Origin: Devosia rhizoryzae
GTDB lineage: Bacteria > Pseudomonadota > Alphaproteobacteria > Rhizobiales > Devosiaceae
Length of the DNA: 64,000 nt
NCBI RefSeq assembly: GCF_016698665.1
Contig: NZ_CP068046.1
Coordinates: 1,054,001-1,118,000, forward strand
Direction of reading: 5' to 3'
Made by a program: the position numbers and the translations under genes. Shown here piece by piece: positions 8,574 to 18,593 of this stretch. The notes under the pieces are model-generated. The model saw only the letters and a list, made by a program, of their open reading frames with translations, was not told where the DNA came from and did not search any database. Each line of letters begins with the position of its first letter. Position 1 is the stretch's first letter.

Positions 8574-9482
8574 GTGCACGCCAATCGTCTCACCCACCTT
8601 CAGGCTCTTGAAGCCGAAAGCATTGAAATCTTGCGCGAAGTGGCCGCGAGCTTCGAGCGGCCGGTGATGATGTATTCGATCGGCAAGGATTCGAGCGTGC
8701 TGCTGCATCTGGCGCGCAAGGCGTTTTTTCCGAGCAAGATCCCGTTCCCGCTGCTGCATGTCGACACGACCTTCAAGTTCAAGGAAATGATCGCGTTTCG
8801 CGACCAGACGGCCAAGGATTATGGCTTCGAGCTCATCGTCCATACGAACCAGGACGGCGTGCGCGATCGCATCAATCCGTTCGATCATGGCTCGTCGCGC
8901 TATACCGACATCATGAAAACGCAGGCGCTGCGGCAGGCGCTCAATGCCGGCAAGTATGATGCGGCGATCGGCGGTGCGCGGCGCGACGAAGAGAAATCGC
9001 GGGCCAAGGAGCGCATCTTTTCGCACCGCAACGCCAACCATGCGTGGGACCCCAAGAACCAGCGGCCAGAGCTTTGGCGCACGTTCAACACGCGGCTCAA
9101 TCCGGGCGAAAGCATGCGGGTGTTCCCGATCTCCAATTGGACCGAGCTCGATGTCTGGACCTATATTTATTCCGAGCAGATCCCCATCACCCCACTTTAC
9201 TTCGCCCGGCCGAGGCCGGTGGTGGAGCGCTCCGGCACGCTGATCATGGTGGATGACGAGCGGCTGCCGCTGGCGCCGGGTGAGACACCGCGCGAGGAGG
9301 TGGTGCGCTTTCGCACGCTCGGCTGCTATCCGCTGACCGGCGCGATCCGCTCGGACGCAGCGGACTTGCCATCGATCATCATGGAAATGCAGGCGTCCCG
9401 GACTTCGGAGCGCGAGGGGCGGCTGATCGACAGCGACAGTGTCGGCTCGATGGAAAAGAAGAAGCAGGAAGGCTATTTCTGA
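8574..9482 (+). CDS. cysD: Sulfate adenylyltransferase subunit 2
   Basis: A 302-residue ATP sulfurylase small subunit, which adenylates sulfate to APS together with the CysN GTPase. The PP-loop-type ATP-binding motif is SIGKDSS at residues 35-41. Other family blocks include [25 protein letters not shown] and [12 protein letters not shown]. Translation starts at GTG 8574, downstream of GAGAGG. The length of about 300 is typical. Its TGA overlaps the ATG of cysNC by one base, so the two subunits are made together in a strict operon. Confidence 0.95.
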   Translation: MHANRLTHLQALEAESIEILREVAASFERPVMMYSIGKDSSVLLHLARKAFFPSKIPFPLLHVDTTFKFKEMIAFRDQTAKDYGFELIVHTNQDGVRDRINPFDHGSSRYTDIMKTQALRQALNAGKYDAAIGGARRDEEKSRAKERIFSHRNANHAWDPKNQRPELWRTFNTRLNPGESMRVFPISNWTELDVWTYIYSEQIPITPLYFARPRPVVERSGTLIMVDDERLPLAPGETPREEVVRFRTLGCYPLTGAIRSDAADLPSIIMEMQASRTSEREGRLIDSDSVGSMEKKKQEGYF

Positions 9483-11368
9483 TGAGCGCAGCGATGGCCA
9501 CGCCCGATACCGATCTCGACCTCTGGCTTGCCCAGCAGACGGACAAGTCGCTGCTGCGCTTCATGACCTGCGGCAGCGTCGATGACGGCAAGTCGACGCT
9601 GATCGGGCGACTGCTCTATGACAGCCAGCAGGTGCTCGACGATCAGTTGGCGAGCCTCAAGAAAGAGTCGCACAACCGCACCGTAGGCGATGAAGGCATT
9701 GACTTTTCCTTGCTGGTGGACGGGCTTTCGGCGGAGCGCGAGCAGGGCATCACCATCGACGTTGCCTATCGGTTTTTCTCGACCGACAAACGCAAGTTTA
9801 TTGTCGCCGATACGCCGGGCCATGAGCAATATACCCGCAACATGGCGACCGGCGCCTCCAATGCCGAACTGGCGCTAGTGCTGATCGATGCGCGCAAGGG
9901 TGTGCTGACGCAGACGCGGCGGCATTCGTTCATACTGTCGTTGATCGGGGTGAAGCATGTGGTGCTGGTGGTCAACAAGATCGACCTTGTGGATTATGAC
10001 CAGGCGACCTTCGACCGTATCGTGGCCGACTACCGTGCTTTTGCCGAACCGCTTGGCTTCAAGTCCCTCGCCGCTGTTCCGGTGTCCGCTTTGCGCGGCG
10101 ACAATATCCTGACAAACAGCGAACGCACACGCTGGTACTCCGGCGAGCCGCTCGTGCCGTACCTTGAGAACATCGACGTTGCCGAGGATCGGACGGCGGA
10201 GAAGTTCCGCTTTCCGGTGCAGTGGGTGAACCGGCCGAATCTGGACTTCCGCGGCTTCTCCGGCACGGTTGCCTCGGGAGTGATCAAAGTTGGCGATGAG
10301 GTTCTGATCGCGTCGTCGCGCAAACCTGCAGCCGTAAGAAGCATCGTCACCATGGATGGTGAGCTCGAGCGGGCGATTGCCGGGCAGGCGGTGACGCTGG
10401 TGCTGGATCGTGAAGTGGATGTTTCCCGGGGCGATGTGCTGACGCATGCGGGTGAGACGCCGGAATTTTCGAACCAGTTTCAGGCGCGCCTTGTCTGGAT
10501 GAACGACGAGCCGGCCTTCCCGGGCCGGTCATACCTTCTCAAGATCGGCGCGCAGACGGTGCCGGCGACGATCACGGATCTAAAATACCGGATCAACGTC
10601 AACACGCTGGAACAGACGGCGGCAACCAAGGTCGACCTCAATGAGGTGGCGACCGTCACCCTCGCGACCGACAAGCCGATCGCTTTCGACCCTTATGCGG
10701 CCAATGCGCTGACGGGCGGATTCATTCTCGTCGACCGGCTGAGCAATGCCACGCTGGGGGCAGGGACGATCGAGTTCGGCCTGCGCCGGGCGCAGAACCT
10801 GACCTATCAGAGCTTTGACGTGAACCGCGAGGTGCGGGCCCGCATGAAGGGGCAGACGCCGCGCATTGTCTGGTTCACCGGACTTTCGGGTTCGGGCAAG
10901 TCTTCGATCGCCAATATTCTTGAGCAGCGGCTGACGGCGGAGGGCCGGCACGCCTATATTCTTGACGGCGACAATGTCCGGCACGGGCTCAACAAGGACC
11001 TGGGCTTCACCGAAGCCGCGCGCGTCGAGAATATTCGCCGCGTCGCCGAAGTCGCCAAGCTCATGGCCGATGCCGGTCTGATTGTGCTTGTCTCGTTTAT
11101 TTCGCCCTTCGAGAATGAACGGCGGCTGGCGCGCGAGATTGCGGGCGATGTCGACTTCACCGAAGTCTATGTCGATACGCCGCTCGCGGTCTGCGAAGCG
11201 CGCGACCCAAAGGGGCTCTACAAGCGTGCGCGGGCAGGCGAGATCAAGAATTTTACGGGCATCGACTCGCCGTTTGAAGCGCCGGCCAATCCAGAATTGG
11301 TGCTGCATGGCGCGGAGGCGGAGCCTGCTGCCTTGGCGGCAGAACTCAAGGATTGGCTGGAGCTCTAG
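9482..11368 (+). CDS. cysNC: Bifunctional sulfate adenylyltransferase subunit 1 / adenylylsulfate kinase
   Basis: A 628-residue fusion. The N-terminal translation-factor-like GTPase (CysN) has G1 GSVDDGKST (31-39), G3 DTPGH starting at 110 and G4 NKID starting at 165. Beta-barrel domains follow to about residue 440. The C-terminal APS kinase (CysC) has its P-loop GLSGSGKSS at 467-475 and the APS-binding block DGDNVRHGLNKDLGF. The protein couples GTP hydrolysis to APS formation and phosphorylates APS to PAPS, as in the rhizobial NodQ/CysNC proteins. No PAPS reductase or siroheme gene adjoins it here, so PAPS could serve sulfur assimilation or sulfation. Confidence 0.95.
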   Translation: MSAAMATPDTDLDLWLAQQTDKSLLRFMTCGSVDDGKSTLIGRLLYDSQQVLDDQLASLKKESHNRTVGDEGIDFSLLVDGLSAEREQGITIDVAYRFFSTDKRKFIVADTPGHEQYTRNMATGASNAELALVLIDARKGVLTQTRRHSFILSLIGVKHVVLVVNKIDLVDYDQATFDRIVADYRAFAEPLGFKSLAAVPVSALRGDNILTNSERTRWYSGEPLVPYLENIDVAEDRTAEKFRFPVQWVNRPNLDFRGFSGTVASGVIKVGDEVLIASSRKPAAVRSIVTMDGELERAIAGQAVTLVLDREVDVSRGDVLTHAGETPEFSNQFQARLVWMNDEPAFPGRSYLLKIGAQTVPATITDLKYRINVNTLEQTAATKVDLNEVATVTLATDKPIAFDPYAANALTGGFILVDRLSNATLGAGTIEFGLRRAQNLTYQSFDVNREVRARMKGQTPRIVWFTGLSGSGKSSIANILEQRLTAEGRHAYILDGDNVRHGLNKDLGFTEAARVENIRRVAEVAKLMADAGLIVLVSFISPFENERRLAREIAGDVDFTEVYVDTPLAVCEARDPKGLYKRARAGEIKNFTGIDSPFEAPANPELVLHGAEAEPAALAAELKDWLEL

Positions 11369-12193
<825 letters not shown>

Positions 12194-12251
12194 CGGTTGC
12201 GGTATCGACAGGGTCCATGGCATCTACAGATCAAACGACCAGGAGAATCCC

Positions 12252-13379
12252 ATGAAGACCCGCGCCGCCGTCGCTTTTGCCGCAGGCAAGCCGCTCGAAA
12301 TCGTCGAGGTGGATTTGGAGGGCCCCAAGGCCGGCGAGGTTCTGATCGAAATCAAGGCGACCGGCATCTGTCACACCGATGATTTCACACTGTCAGGTGC
12401 CGATCCGGAAGGTCTGTTCCCGTCGATTCTCGGCCATGAGGGCGCAGGTGTCGTCGTGGATGTCGGGCCGGGTGTGACCTCGCTGAAGAAGGGCGACCAT
12501 GTCATCCCTCTCTACACGCCTGAATGCCGTGAATGCTATTCCTGCCGCTCGGGCAAAACCAATCTTTGCACCGCTATCCGCGCGACGCAGGGGCAGGGGC
12601 TGATGCCCGACGGCACTTCGCGCTTCAGCTTCGAGGGCAAGCCGATCTTTCACTATATGGGTTGCTCGACGTTTTCGAACTACACGGTGCTGCCAGAGAT
12701 CGCAGTGGCCAAGATCGATGCCTCGGCGGCCTTCGACAAGGTCTGCTATGTCGGCTGCGGTGTGACGACTGGCATTGGCGCGGTGATCAACACGGCCAAG
12801 GTCGAGATTGGCTCCACGGCCGTCGTGTTCGGGCTCGGTGGCATCGGCCTCAATGTCATCCAGGGCCTGCGGATTGCCGGCGCCGACATGATCATCGGCG
12901 TCGATATCAACAACGCCAAGAAAGAATGGGGCGAGCGGTTCGGGATGACGCATTTCGTCAACCCGACGGAGATCGACGGCGATGTCGTTCCCTATATCGT
13001 CAACATGACCAAGCGGCGGGGCGACCTGATCGGCGGCGCCGACTACACTTTCGATTGCACCGGTAACACCACGGTTATGCGTCAGGCGCTCGAATGCAGC
13101 CATCGCGGTTGGGGCAAGTCAGTGGTGATCGGTGTTGCCGGGGCGGGCAAGGAAATCTCGACCCGCCCGTTTCAGCTCGTCACCGGCCGGACCTGGATGG
13201 GCACCGCCTTCGGTGGCGCCAAGGGCCGCACCGACGTACCCAAGATCGTGGACTGGTATCTTGATGGCAAGATCGAGATCGATCCGATGATCACCCACAC
13301 GCTGCGGCTCGAAGACATCAACAAGGGTTTTGACATGATGCATTCGGGCGAGAGCATTCGCAGCGTGGTGGTTTACTGA
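12252..13379 (+). CDS. frmA: S-(hydroxymethyl)glutathione dehydrogenase / class III alcohol dehydrogenase
   Basis: A 375-residue zinc- and NAD-dependent dehydrogenase that oxidises S-hydroxymethylglutathione (formaldehyde plus glutathione) to S-formylglutathione. Catalytic zinc ligands appear as C40 (GICHTDD) and H62-E63 (GHEGAG). The structural zinc cysteines are C92, C95, C98 and C106, and the NAD fold has [10 protein letters not shown]. The length matches class III ADH. The ATG at 12252 follows AGGAGAA at ideal spacing, whereas longer in-frame starts run into the DUF1345 gene. No formylglutathione hydrolase gene is next to it. Two repeat elements follow its stop. Confidence 0.95.
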   Translation: MKTRAAVAFAAGKPLEIVEVDLEGPKAGEVLIEIKATGICHTDDFTLSGADPEGLFPSILGHEGAGVVVDVGPGVTSLKKGDHVIPLYTPECRECYSCRSGKTNLCTAIRATQGQGLMPDGTSRFSFEGKPIFHYMGCSTFSNYTVLPEIAVAKIDASAAFDKVCYVGCGVTTGIGAVINTAKVEIGSTAVVFGLGGIGLNVIQGLRIAGADMIIGVDINNAKKEWGERFGMTHFVNPTEIDGDVVPYIVNMTKRRGDLIGGADYTFDCTGNTTVMRQALECSHRGWGKSVVIGVAGAGKEISTRPFQLVTGRTWMGTAFGGAKGRTDVPKIVDWYLDGKIEIDPMITHTLRLEDINKGFDMMHSGESIRSVVVY

Positions 13380-13391
13380 CGATTGTGCCTG

Positions 13392-13472
13392 CGACCTCGT
13401 GGTTCGACGAGCTCACCATGAGGTCTAGGAGTCCTTTAGACCTCATCCTGAGCTTGTCGAAGAACGAGGTCG
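13392..13472. repeat. Intergenic palindromic element, family A, copy 1
   Basis: An inverted repeat with arms of about 35 bases around a short AGGAGTCCTTT centre. The left arm reads CCTCGTGGTTCGACGAG...CACCATGAGG and the right arm CCTCATCCTGAGCTTGTCG...AACGAGG. Each arm can also fold on itself (CCTCGTGG with CCATGAGG). Related copies are at 33696-33793 and 55289-55409. It could act as a terminator for the dehydrogenase gene. Confidence 0.85.
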
Positions 13473-13488
13473 GGGACACTGAAGGCTT

Positions 13489-13589
13489 CCCCACCCAGCC
13501 TCCCCCGTAAGGCGGGGGAGGAGTCGCATCGAGCCACGACCTAGAATCGAGCTCCTCCCCCTTCTTCAGGGGGAGGTTGGGTGGGGGTC
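13489..13589. repeat. Intergenic palindromic element, family B, copy 1
   Basis: The outer arms CCCCACCCAGCC and GGTTGGGTGGGG pair with each other and enclose two local hairpins, each CCTCCCCC plus a 7-base loop plus GGGGGAGG. A second copy is at 56472-56573. It ends 21 bases before the YaiI-family start codon and abuts the family A element. Confidence 0.85.
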
Positions 13590-13610
13590 TCTTCGAGAAA
13601 GTTTACTGGC

Positions 13611-14072
13611 ATGCCTTCCACCATCTATGTCGATGCCGATGCCTGCCCTGTGAAGGACGAAGCCAAGCGGGTGGCCGAGCGGCTTGGTTTGGTGGTGGTC
13701 TTTGTCAGCAATGGCGGGGTGCGGCCCTCGCGCGATCCGATGGTCAAGGTGGTCGTGGTGCCCGCTGGAGCTGATGCTGCGGACGACTGGATCGTTGATG
13801 AGGCAAAGCCCAACGACATAGTTCTGACCGCCGACATTCCACTGGCGAGCCGGGTAATTGACAAGGGTTGCCATGTGCTGGGTTTTACCGGCAAGCCGTT
13901 TACGCCGGCTTCGATCGGGATGGCTTTGGCGATGCGCGACCTCAAGCAACACCTTCGCGAAACCGGCGAAATCAGCGGCTTCAATCCCGGCTATCGGGCC
14001 GCCGACCGATCGGCCTTCCGCGCGGCTCTCGATACGCTGGGACGCAAGGCGATTGCTGCAGCGGGTAAGTAG
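13611..14072 (+). CDS. YaiI/YqxD family protein (DUF188, PIN-like)
   Basis: A 153-residue protein of the YaiI/YqxD family. The N-terminal IYVDADACPVKDEA carries the conserved acidic residues of a PIN-like nuclease fold. Family blocks DDWIVDE, NDIVLTADIPLASR and GFTGKPFTPASIG follow. Biochemical function is not established for the family. The ATG at 13611 starts the conserved region. A longer in-frame start at 13581 lies inside the repeat element, and no Shine-Dalgarno sequence is evident for either. Confidence 0.88.
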   Translation: MPSTIYVDADACPVKDEAKRVAERLGLVVVFVSNGGVRPSRDPMVKVVVVPAGADAADDWIVDEAKPNDIVLTADIPLASRVIDKGCHVLGFTGKPFTPASIGMALAMRDLKQHLRETGEISGFNPGYRAADRSAFRAALDTLGRKAIAAAGK

Positions 14073-14152
14073 TTCTTAACCCCTGGGGAGCGGAATATTA
14101 ACCATAACCGTAAATAGTGAAGCACAGTTGTTGATGTGTTTCGGGTGCTGTT

Positions 14153-15022
14153 GTGCGGTTGTTGCGTGCGCTTCTTCTTGCCGGTGGTTTGGCAGCAACC
14201 GTGACCGGCTGCGCGAGGCCAGTAAGCCCGACGGACATGGCGTCTCCAAATCTCATGTCCTACCACGATGGCGGTGCCGAGCTGCGGCTTGCCGCCAATA
14301 TGTCAAGCATGCCGCATCACTTACCCTCCACTGGCGCACTGGCCGGACGCACGCTGGCAGTGGCCTCCACGTCCGAGATCATCCTTCGCCCTCGCGAAGT
14401 GATCCTGACCTTCGATGACGGCCCACGCGCCGGCAAGACGCCGGCCATCCTCGACACGTTGGAAGAGTACGGCGTCAAGGCAACCTTCCTGATGCTGGGA
14501 TCGGCCGCCAAGGCCAATCCGAAGCTCGCTCGCGAGGTGGCGGAGCGCGGCCATACGGTCGGCAGCCATACCTATGACCATGTCGATCTCAACACGGTCA
14601 GCCGCCAGGAGGCGCTGGACGAAATTGCACGCGGCGAAGAAGCCGTGTCCGACGCTTTGGGTGGCGCCGGGCAGGGGCTCTCGCCCTTTTTCCGCTTCCC
14701 CTACCTGTCGCAGACCGGCTTTTTGCGCACGAGCATGCTCAGCGGCAATATCGTGGTCCTCGACGTCGATATCGACAGCAAGGACTATTACAAGGACAGC
14801 CCCGAGACCGTGGCGGCGCGAACGCTGGATCGGCTCGACGCCCGTGGCAGCGGCATCATCCTCTTTCACGATATCCATCAGCGCACGGTCGACATGTTGC
14901 CGGGTTTTCTGGCCGAACTTGAAGCGCGTGGCTATTCGGTCGTTCGGCTCGCGCCCAAGAACCAGGGCATCTTCGACCGCGACGTGATTACGGCGCAGGC
15001 GCACGTGTTCGAGGGGCGCTAG
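14153..15022 (+). CDS. Polysaccharide deacetylase (NodB-type) lipoprotein
   Basis: A 289-residue predicted lipoprotein. The signal peptide has a lipobox ending V-T-G-C, with C20 the lipidated residue. The NodB domain shows motif 1 TFDDG (86-90, catalytic D88 and metal D89) and motif 2 HTYDH (metal H139 and H143). Motif 3 is RFPYLSQ and motif 5 ILFHDIH. Such enzymes remove N- or O-acetyl groups from envelope polysaccharides or peptidoglycan. Translation probably starts at GTG 14153, although no good ribosome-binding site is seen. The 3' end overlaps the convergent WYL regulator by 35 bases. Confidence 0.88.
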   Translation: MRLLRALLLAGGLAATVTGCARPVSPTDMASPNLMSYHDGGAELRLAANMSSMPHHLPSTGALAGRTLAVASTSEIILRPREVILTFDDGPRAGKTPAILDTLEEYGVKATFLMLGSAAKANPKLAREVAERGHTVGSHTYDHVDLNTVSRQEALDEIARGEEAVSDALGGAGQGLSPFFRFPYLSQTGFLRTSMLSGNIVVLDVDIDSKDYYKDSPETVAARTLDRLDARGSGIILFHDIHQRTVDMLPGFLAELEARGYSVVRLAPKNQGIFDRDVITAQAHVFEGR

Positions 15023-15707
15023 CCGCTTCTTCGCCGAGGCGCGCAAGGTAGTCGCGCAGCAGCGCGGCCCGGCGTGGGCGAAAGCTCTCGCCGGTGCTGG
15101 AGAGGCTGCTGATCCGCTCCAGCCGGAACATGCGGAAGTCGTTGCGGAGGCAACACCAGGCGAGCGCGGTAAGGGCATGGTCGGTGTAGACGATGGCCAG
15201 TGGCAGGATGCGGCGTTCGCTCTGGGCGCCACCCTTGTCCTCGTAACGGATGTCGAGCGCCTGCTCCCGCCAGCAAGCTTGGCGAACGGCTTCGATATTG
15301 CCGATTTCGGTGTAGCGGGCATCGGGCCTATAGACCTGCGAGATGGCATGGAACAGCTGCTGCTCGCGGTCATCCGGTAACGTGGCCGCTACCTTTGCCA
15401 GAACGGAAGCAGCCGCCTTGGCGAGGGCCGGATCGCCCATATGGCTGACTTCGGCGAGGCCAAGGGCGATGGCTTCGATCTCAGTCCGGTCAAATGTTTG
15501 CGGCGGCAGCGCATAGTCTTCGACCAGCCGATAGCCATAGCCGCGCTCGCCTTCGATGCAAGCGCCGGCCGCACGGAGGCTGTCGATGTCGCGATAAAGC
15601 GAGCGCAGGGAAACGTTCATCTCCGCGGCAAGGCGCGATGCGTTGATAGGCGGCGCCATCATGCGCATGGCTTGCAACAGGCGGAACAGGCGATCGGAGC
15701 GGGGCAT
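14988..15707 (-). CDS. YafY-family transcriptional regulator (HTH_11 plus WYL domain)
   Basis: A 239-residue regulator. The N-terminal winged helix (DRLFRLLQAMRMM, then RLAAEMNVSLRSLYRDIDSL) is of the HTH_11 type. The WYL ligand-sensing domain begins near residue 138, with conserved ILPLAIVYTDHALTALAWC. The ATG at 15707 is preferred over a TTG two codons earlier. It is divergent from the VOC protein gene at 15781 with 73 bases between, the usual arrangement in which the regulator controls its neighbour. Confidence 0.88.
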   Translation of the reverse strand: MPRSDRLFRLLQAMRMMAPPINASRLAAEMNVSLRSLYRDIDSLRAAGACIEGERGYGYRLVEDYALPPQTFDRTEIEAIALGLAEVSHMGDPALAKAAASVLAKVAATLPDDREQQLFHAISQVYRPDARYTEIGNIEAVRQACWREQALDIRYEDKGGAQSERRILPLAIVYTDHALTALAWCCLRNDFRMFRLERISSLSSTGESFRPRRAALLRDYLARLGEEAASAPRTRAPAP

Positions 15708-15780
15708 ATCCAACTGTCGGAATTTGGCAGTTGGGGTGGATTACACCAGATGTATCACCGGCGCCAACAGGAGCATCCAC

Positions 15781-16203
15781 ATGGCCATCACCACCACCAC
15801 CCACCTCAACTTTCGCAGCCAGGCTCGCGACGCTCTAAGCTACTACCAGTCCGTATTCGGCGGCGAGATTAGCCTCTTCACCTATGAACAGGCGCAGCGC
15901 GTCAAGAGCCCGGCCGAAAACGAGCTGATCACCTGGGGCCAGGTGTTGTCCGACGCCGGCTTCCACGTCATGGCCTATGACGTGCAGCCGGAGCGCGACT
16001 GGGCGCCGGGCAGGATCCCGTTCTTTGTTTCGGTGCGCGGCAAGGTTGCGGCGGAAATCCAGGGCTACTGGGACAAGCTGGTCGAGGGTTCGACCATTGT
16101 TGAGCCTATCGGTCCAGCCGGCTGGTCGCCACTCTATGGCATGGTCAAGGACCGGTTCGGGGTGACCTGGGTGCTTGACGTCGAGGTGGCCTACGCCGGC
16201 TGA
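15781..16203 (+). CDS. VOC superfamily (PhnB-like) protein
   Basis: A 140-residue protein of the glyoxalase/bleomycin resistance/PhnB fold. It begins with the beta-alpha unit THLNFRSQARDALSYYQSVFGGE typical of PhnB-type 'DUF899/3-demethylubiquinone methyltransferase-like' proteins and ends with YGMVKDRFGVTWVLDV. The substrate is unknown. AGGAG lies 10 bases upstream of the ATG. It is controlled, by inference, by the divergent WYL regulator. Confidence 0.88.
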   Translation: MAITTTTHLNFRSQARDALSYYQSVFGGEISLFTYEQAQRVKSPAENELITWGQVLSDAGFHVMAYDVQPERDWAPGRIPFFVSVRGKVAAEIQGYWDKLVEGSTIVEPIGPAGWSPLYGMVKDRFGVTWVLDVEVAYAG

Positions 16204-16204
16204 A

Positions 16205-17455
16205 CTAGCTGAAGAGGACCTGCTCGATCATGGGATTGCGGAACTTGCCATCCGGATCGAGCCGGTTCGCCAACGCCACGAAGTCCGCGTGCCGGGGATA
16301 GAGGGCGCGGATCGCATCAGCGTCGATGGTGAAGACCTTGGCCCAATGCGGGCGCGGACGGAACGGGGCGAGGGCTTGTTCGACGGCCTTCACGGCAGCG
16401 ATTGTCGCTTCCCATTCCGGCTTCCAGGTGAAGTGAAAGCCGATCGTGTCCTGACCATAAGCCGTGCTGAGCCAGAACTGGTCGGCGGCAACGGAGCGGA
16501 CTTCGGAGATGAAGAGGGCGCCCGAAAACCGGTCCTGCGCTGCGTGGAGAGCCTTGAAAGCCGCCTTCGCGTCCGTGCGGGCGACGAAGCATTCGGACTG
16601 GATCTCGGCGCCGGCCGAGGCTTTCTGCTCGATCGGGAAGTGGAAGAGGCGCTGGTACCAGGGGCCGACGACGCCCATCTGCACCGTGCTGGTGCTGCCG
16701 TCGAAATCGGGGATGGGGTGGAAAGCCCGGTCGGCGGCGCGGGCACCAAGCAGCTCGGCCGCTGGCTCGTCGCCCGAGCCCAGCGCCTTGACCCAGACCT
16801 GGTCGATGGTTTGACCCTGCCAGCGGGTAAAGAGGCTGACGCTATAGGCGCGCGACATCAGCGCGTCGAAGTGGCTCTCGATCGCGGCGACGGGCAGGTC
16901 GAGATAAACGCTCTGGCGGATGTCGAAGGTCGGGATCAGCTCGAGCGTGATTTCCGAAACGACGCCGAGCGCGCCGAGGCTGACGACGACGCCGTCGAAG
17001 TCGTCATCGCCGCGGCGATACGACACGATCTCGCCCGAGGCCGTGATGAGCTTGAGCGCGATGACGGCTGCGGCAAGGTTCTGGTTGGCGTCGCCGGAAC
17101 CGTGCGTCGCCGTGCAGACAGCACCGACCACGGTGATGTGGGGCAGGGAGGCGACGTTGCCCAGCGCATAGCCGGCCTCGTGCAGAGCCGCGGCGATGTC
17201 GGCATAGGTGGCACCGCCGTCAACGGTGACGGTCTGCGCCGCGCGGTCGATGTGGATGACGCGCTCGAGGTTCGTCAGCGAAACCAAAGTATCGTCGGTG
17301 TCGGCGATGCGGTTGAAGGAGTGGCCGGACCCGAGGACGCGGATCTTGGTGGCGCCCCGGACGATGTTCTGTAGTTCAGCCACGCTGCGCGGGCGCTCGA
17401 TCCTAGCCGGATTGAAGGTGATGTTGCCGGCCCAGTTGCGCAGCGGCTCGCTCAT
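16205..17455 (-). CDS. FAD-dependent alditol oxidase / sugar-lactone oxidase family protein
   Basis: A 416-residue VAO-type flavoprotein. The N-terminal FAD domain has GSGHSFN with H45, the position of the covalent FAD histidine of the alditol oxidase AldO. It continues with VDGGATYADIA and the TATHGSG motif. The C-terminal D-arabinono-lactone oxidase domain ends in HWAKVF and LDPDGKFRNP. Likely reactions are oxidation of alditols (xylitol, sorbitol) or aldonolactones with release of H2O2. It is the last gene of an rlmB operon, overlapping its predecessor by four bases (ATGA). Confidence 0.88.
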   Translation of the reverse strand: MSEPLRNWAGNITFNPARIERPRSVAELQNIVRGATKIRVLGSGHSFNRIADTDDTLVSLTNLERVIHIDRAAQTVTVDGGATYADIAAALHEAGYALGNVASLPHITVVGAVCTATHGSGDANQNLAAAVIALKLITASGEIVSYRRGDDDFDGVVVSLGALGVVSEITLELIPTFDIRQSVYLDLPVAAIESHFDALMSRAYSVSLFTRWQGQTIDQVWVKALGSGDEPAAELLGARAADRAFHPIPDFDGSTSTVQMGVVGPWYQRLFHFPIEQKASAGAEIQSECFVARTDAKAAFKALHAAQDRFSGALFISEVRSVAADQFWLSTAYGQDTIGFHFTWKPEWEATIAAVKAVEQALAPFRPRPHWAKVFTIDADAIRALYPRHADFVALANRLDPDGKFRNPMIEQVLFS

Positions 17456-17841
17456 TCCTCGTCGTCCTCGACATCGGTGAGATAAACGGAAAATTCGAGG
17501 TCGATGCCGTGCTGGGCGATCGCGGCGGCGGCATGGGCGGGAAGGCGTGCCGACATGGATTCGCCCTCGGCGGGGTAATCGAAGGCGATGTCGAGCACGG
17601 CACGGCCGATGCGACGGTCGGCCAGCATAGCGGCGATGGTCGCGCCGGAGCGGTCGGCGAGTTCCAGAATGGCGCGGACCGGGTTGTCGGCGGAGACATC
17701 GATCTGCGCATAGAAGCTGTTATCGGCGTCTTCGGGCTCGTAGCGGGTGCTGAGTTGCTTGAGCGCAGTGTCGAGTTCGGCCTGGGGCAAGGTGACGCCG
17801 GACAGGCGGAGGGCCATGGCGAAGGGCTCGAACGTGCTCAT
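17452..17841 (-). CDS. Hypothetical protein, possible DUF4279-like
   Basis: A 129-residue acidic cytosolic protein with no signal peptide or membrane helix. The C-terminal AAIAQHGIDLEFSVYL resembles the end of the DUF4279 family, where a helix is followed by a 'dl-d-s-Y' strand, but I would not rely on this. Both its start and its stop overlap neighbouring genes by four bases, so it is translationally coupled between rlmB and the flavoprotein and is a real gene. Confidence 0.75.
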   Translation of the reverse strand: MSTFEPFAMALRLSGVTLPQAELDTALKQLSTRYEPEDADNSFYAQIDVSADNPVRAILELADRSGATIAAMLADRRIGRAVLDIAFDYPAEGESMSARLPAHAAAAIAQHGIDLEFSVYLTDVEDDEE

Positions 17842-18593
17842 GGCTGGCGCCCGGCGGTTGCGGCGAAAAGGGCGATGGCGGCAGCGTTGGAAACGTTGAG
17901 CGACTTGATCGGGCCGGGCATGTCGAGCCTGACCATCTCGTCGCAGAGTTCGCGGGTCCGCTGGCGCAGGCCCTTGCCTTCGGCGCCCATGACGACGGCC
18001 ATGGGGGTCGAGTCGGTGCGCGGGCGAAGAGTGGTTTCGGCTTCGGAGTCAAAGCCGAGAACGGTCATGCCGCGGTCTTTAAGCTTTTCCAGCGCGTCGC
18101 CGAGATTGCGCACTTCGATCATCGGCACGAGGTCGAGCGCGCCGGAGGCAGCCTTAGCCATGACGCCGGTTTCGCGGGGCGAATGGCGGGCCGTTGTGAT
18201 TACGGCGTCGGCGCCGAATGCGCAGGCGGTGCGCAGGATGGCGCCAACATTATGCGGGTCGGTCAGCTGGTCGAGCACGACGACGAGCTTGGGCTCATGC
18301 AGGTCATCGAGGCCGAAGCGGCTCACCGGATCAACCTCAAGCGCCACGCCCTGATGCACGGCTTCGCCACCCAGCAGGCGATCGAGTTCTTTGGGCGTTG
18401 TTTCGGTAACCTTGACGTTGCCGATCTCACCCAGCTCCTTGAGCCGGTTCAGGGCGTTCGGCGTCGCCAGAAGCGCCTTCTTGATGCGGCCGCGATTATC
18501 CAGCGCGGCACGCACAGTGTGGATGCCGTAAAGGTATACCGGGCCGGTATCGGGATCGTATTTCGGCTTGGGCGGAAATTTGTTGAAGCTCAT
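17838..18593 (-). CDS. rlmB: 23S rRNA (guanosine-2'-O-)-methyltransferase RlmB, SpoU family
   Basis: A 251-residue SPOUT methyltransferase that 2'-O-methylates a G of the 23S peptidyl-transferase centre (G2251 in E. coli). The N-terminal substrate-binding domain includes YGIHTVRAAL. The trefoil-knot motifs follow: DPHNVGAILRTA, VMGAEGKGL and IKSLNVSNAAAI. It is the first gene of a three-gene, overlapping operon. rlmB is often found beside the tRNA-Tyr/Gly-tuf locus in related genomes, and the tRNA-Tyr and tRNA-Gly genes are indeed just downstream of its 5' end. Confidence 0.95.
   Translation of the reverse strand: MSFNKFPPKPKYDPDTGPVYLYGIHTVRAALDNRGRIKKALLATPNALNRLKELGEIGNVKVTETTPKELDRLLGGEAVHQGVALEVDPVSRFGLDDLHEPKLVVVLDQLTDPHNVGAILRTACAFGADAVITTARHSPRETGVMAKAASGALDLVPMIEVRNLGDALEKLKDRGMTVLGFDSEAETTLRPRTDSTPMAVVMGAEGKGLRQRTRELCDEMVRLDMPGPIKSLNVSNAAAIALFAATAGRQP

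Noticed and set aside
13392-13589. CRISPR array or insertion-sequence ends
   Set aside because: The repeats are palindromes present once or twice at each site; there are no regularly spaced direct repeats and no transposase.
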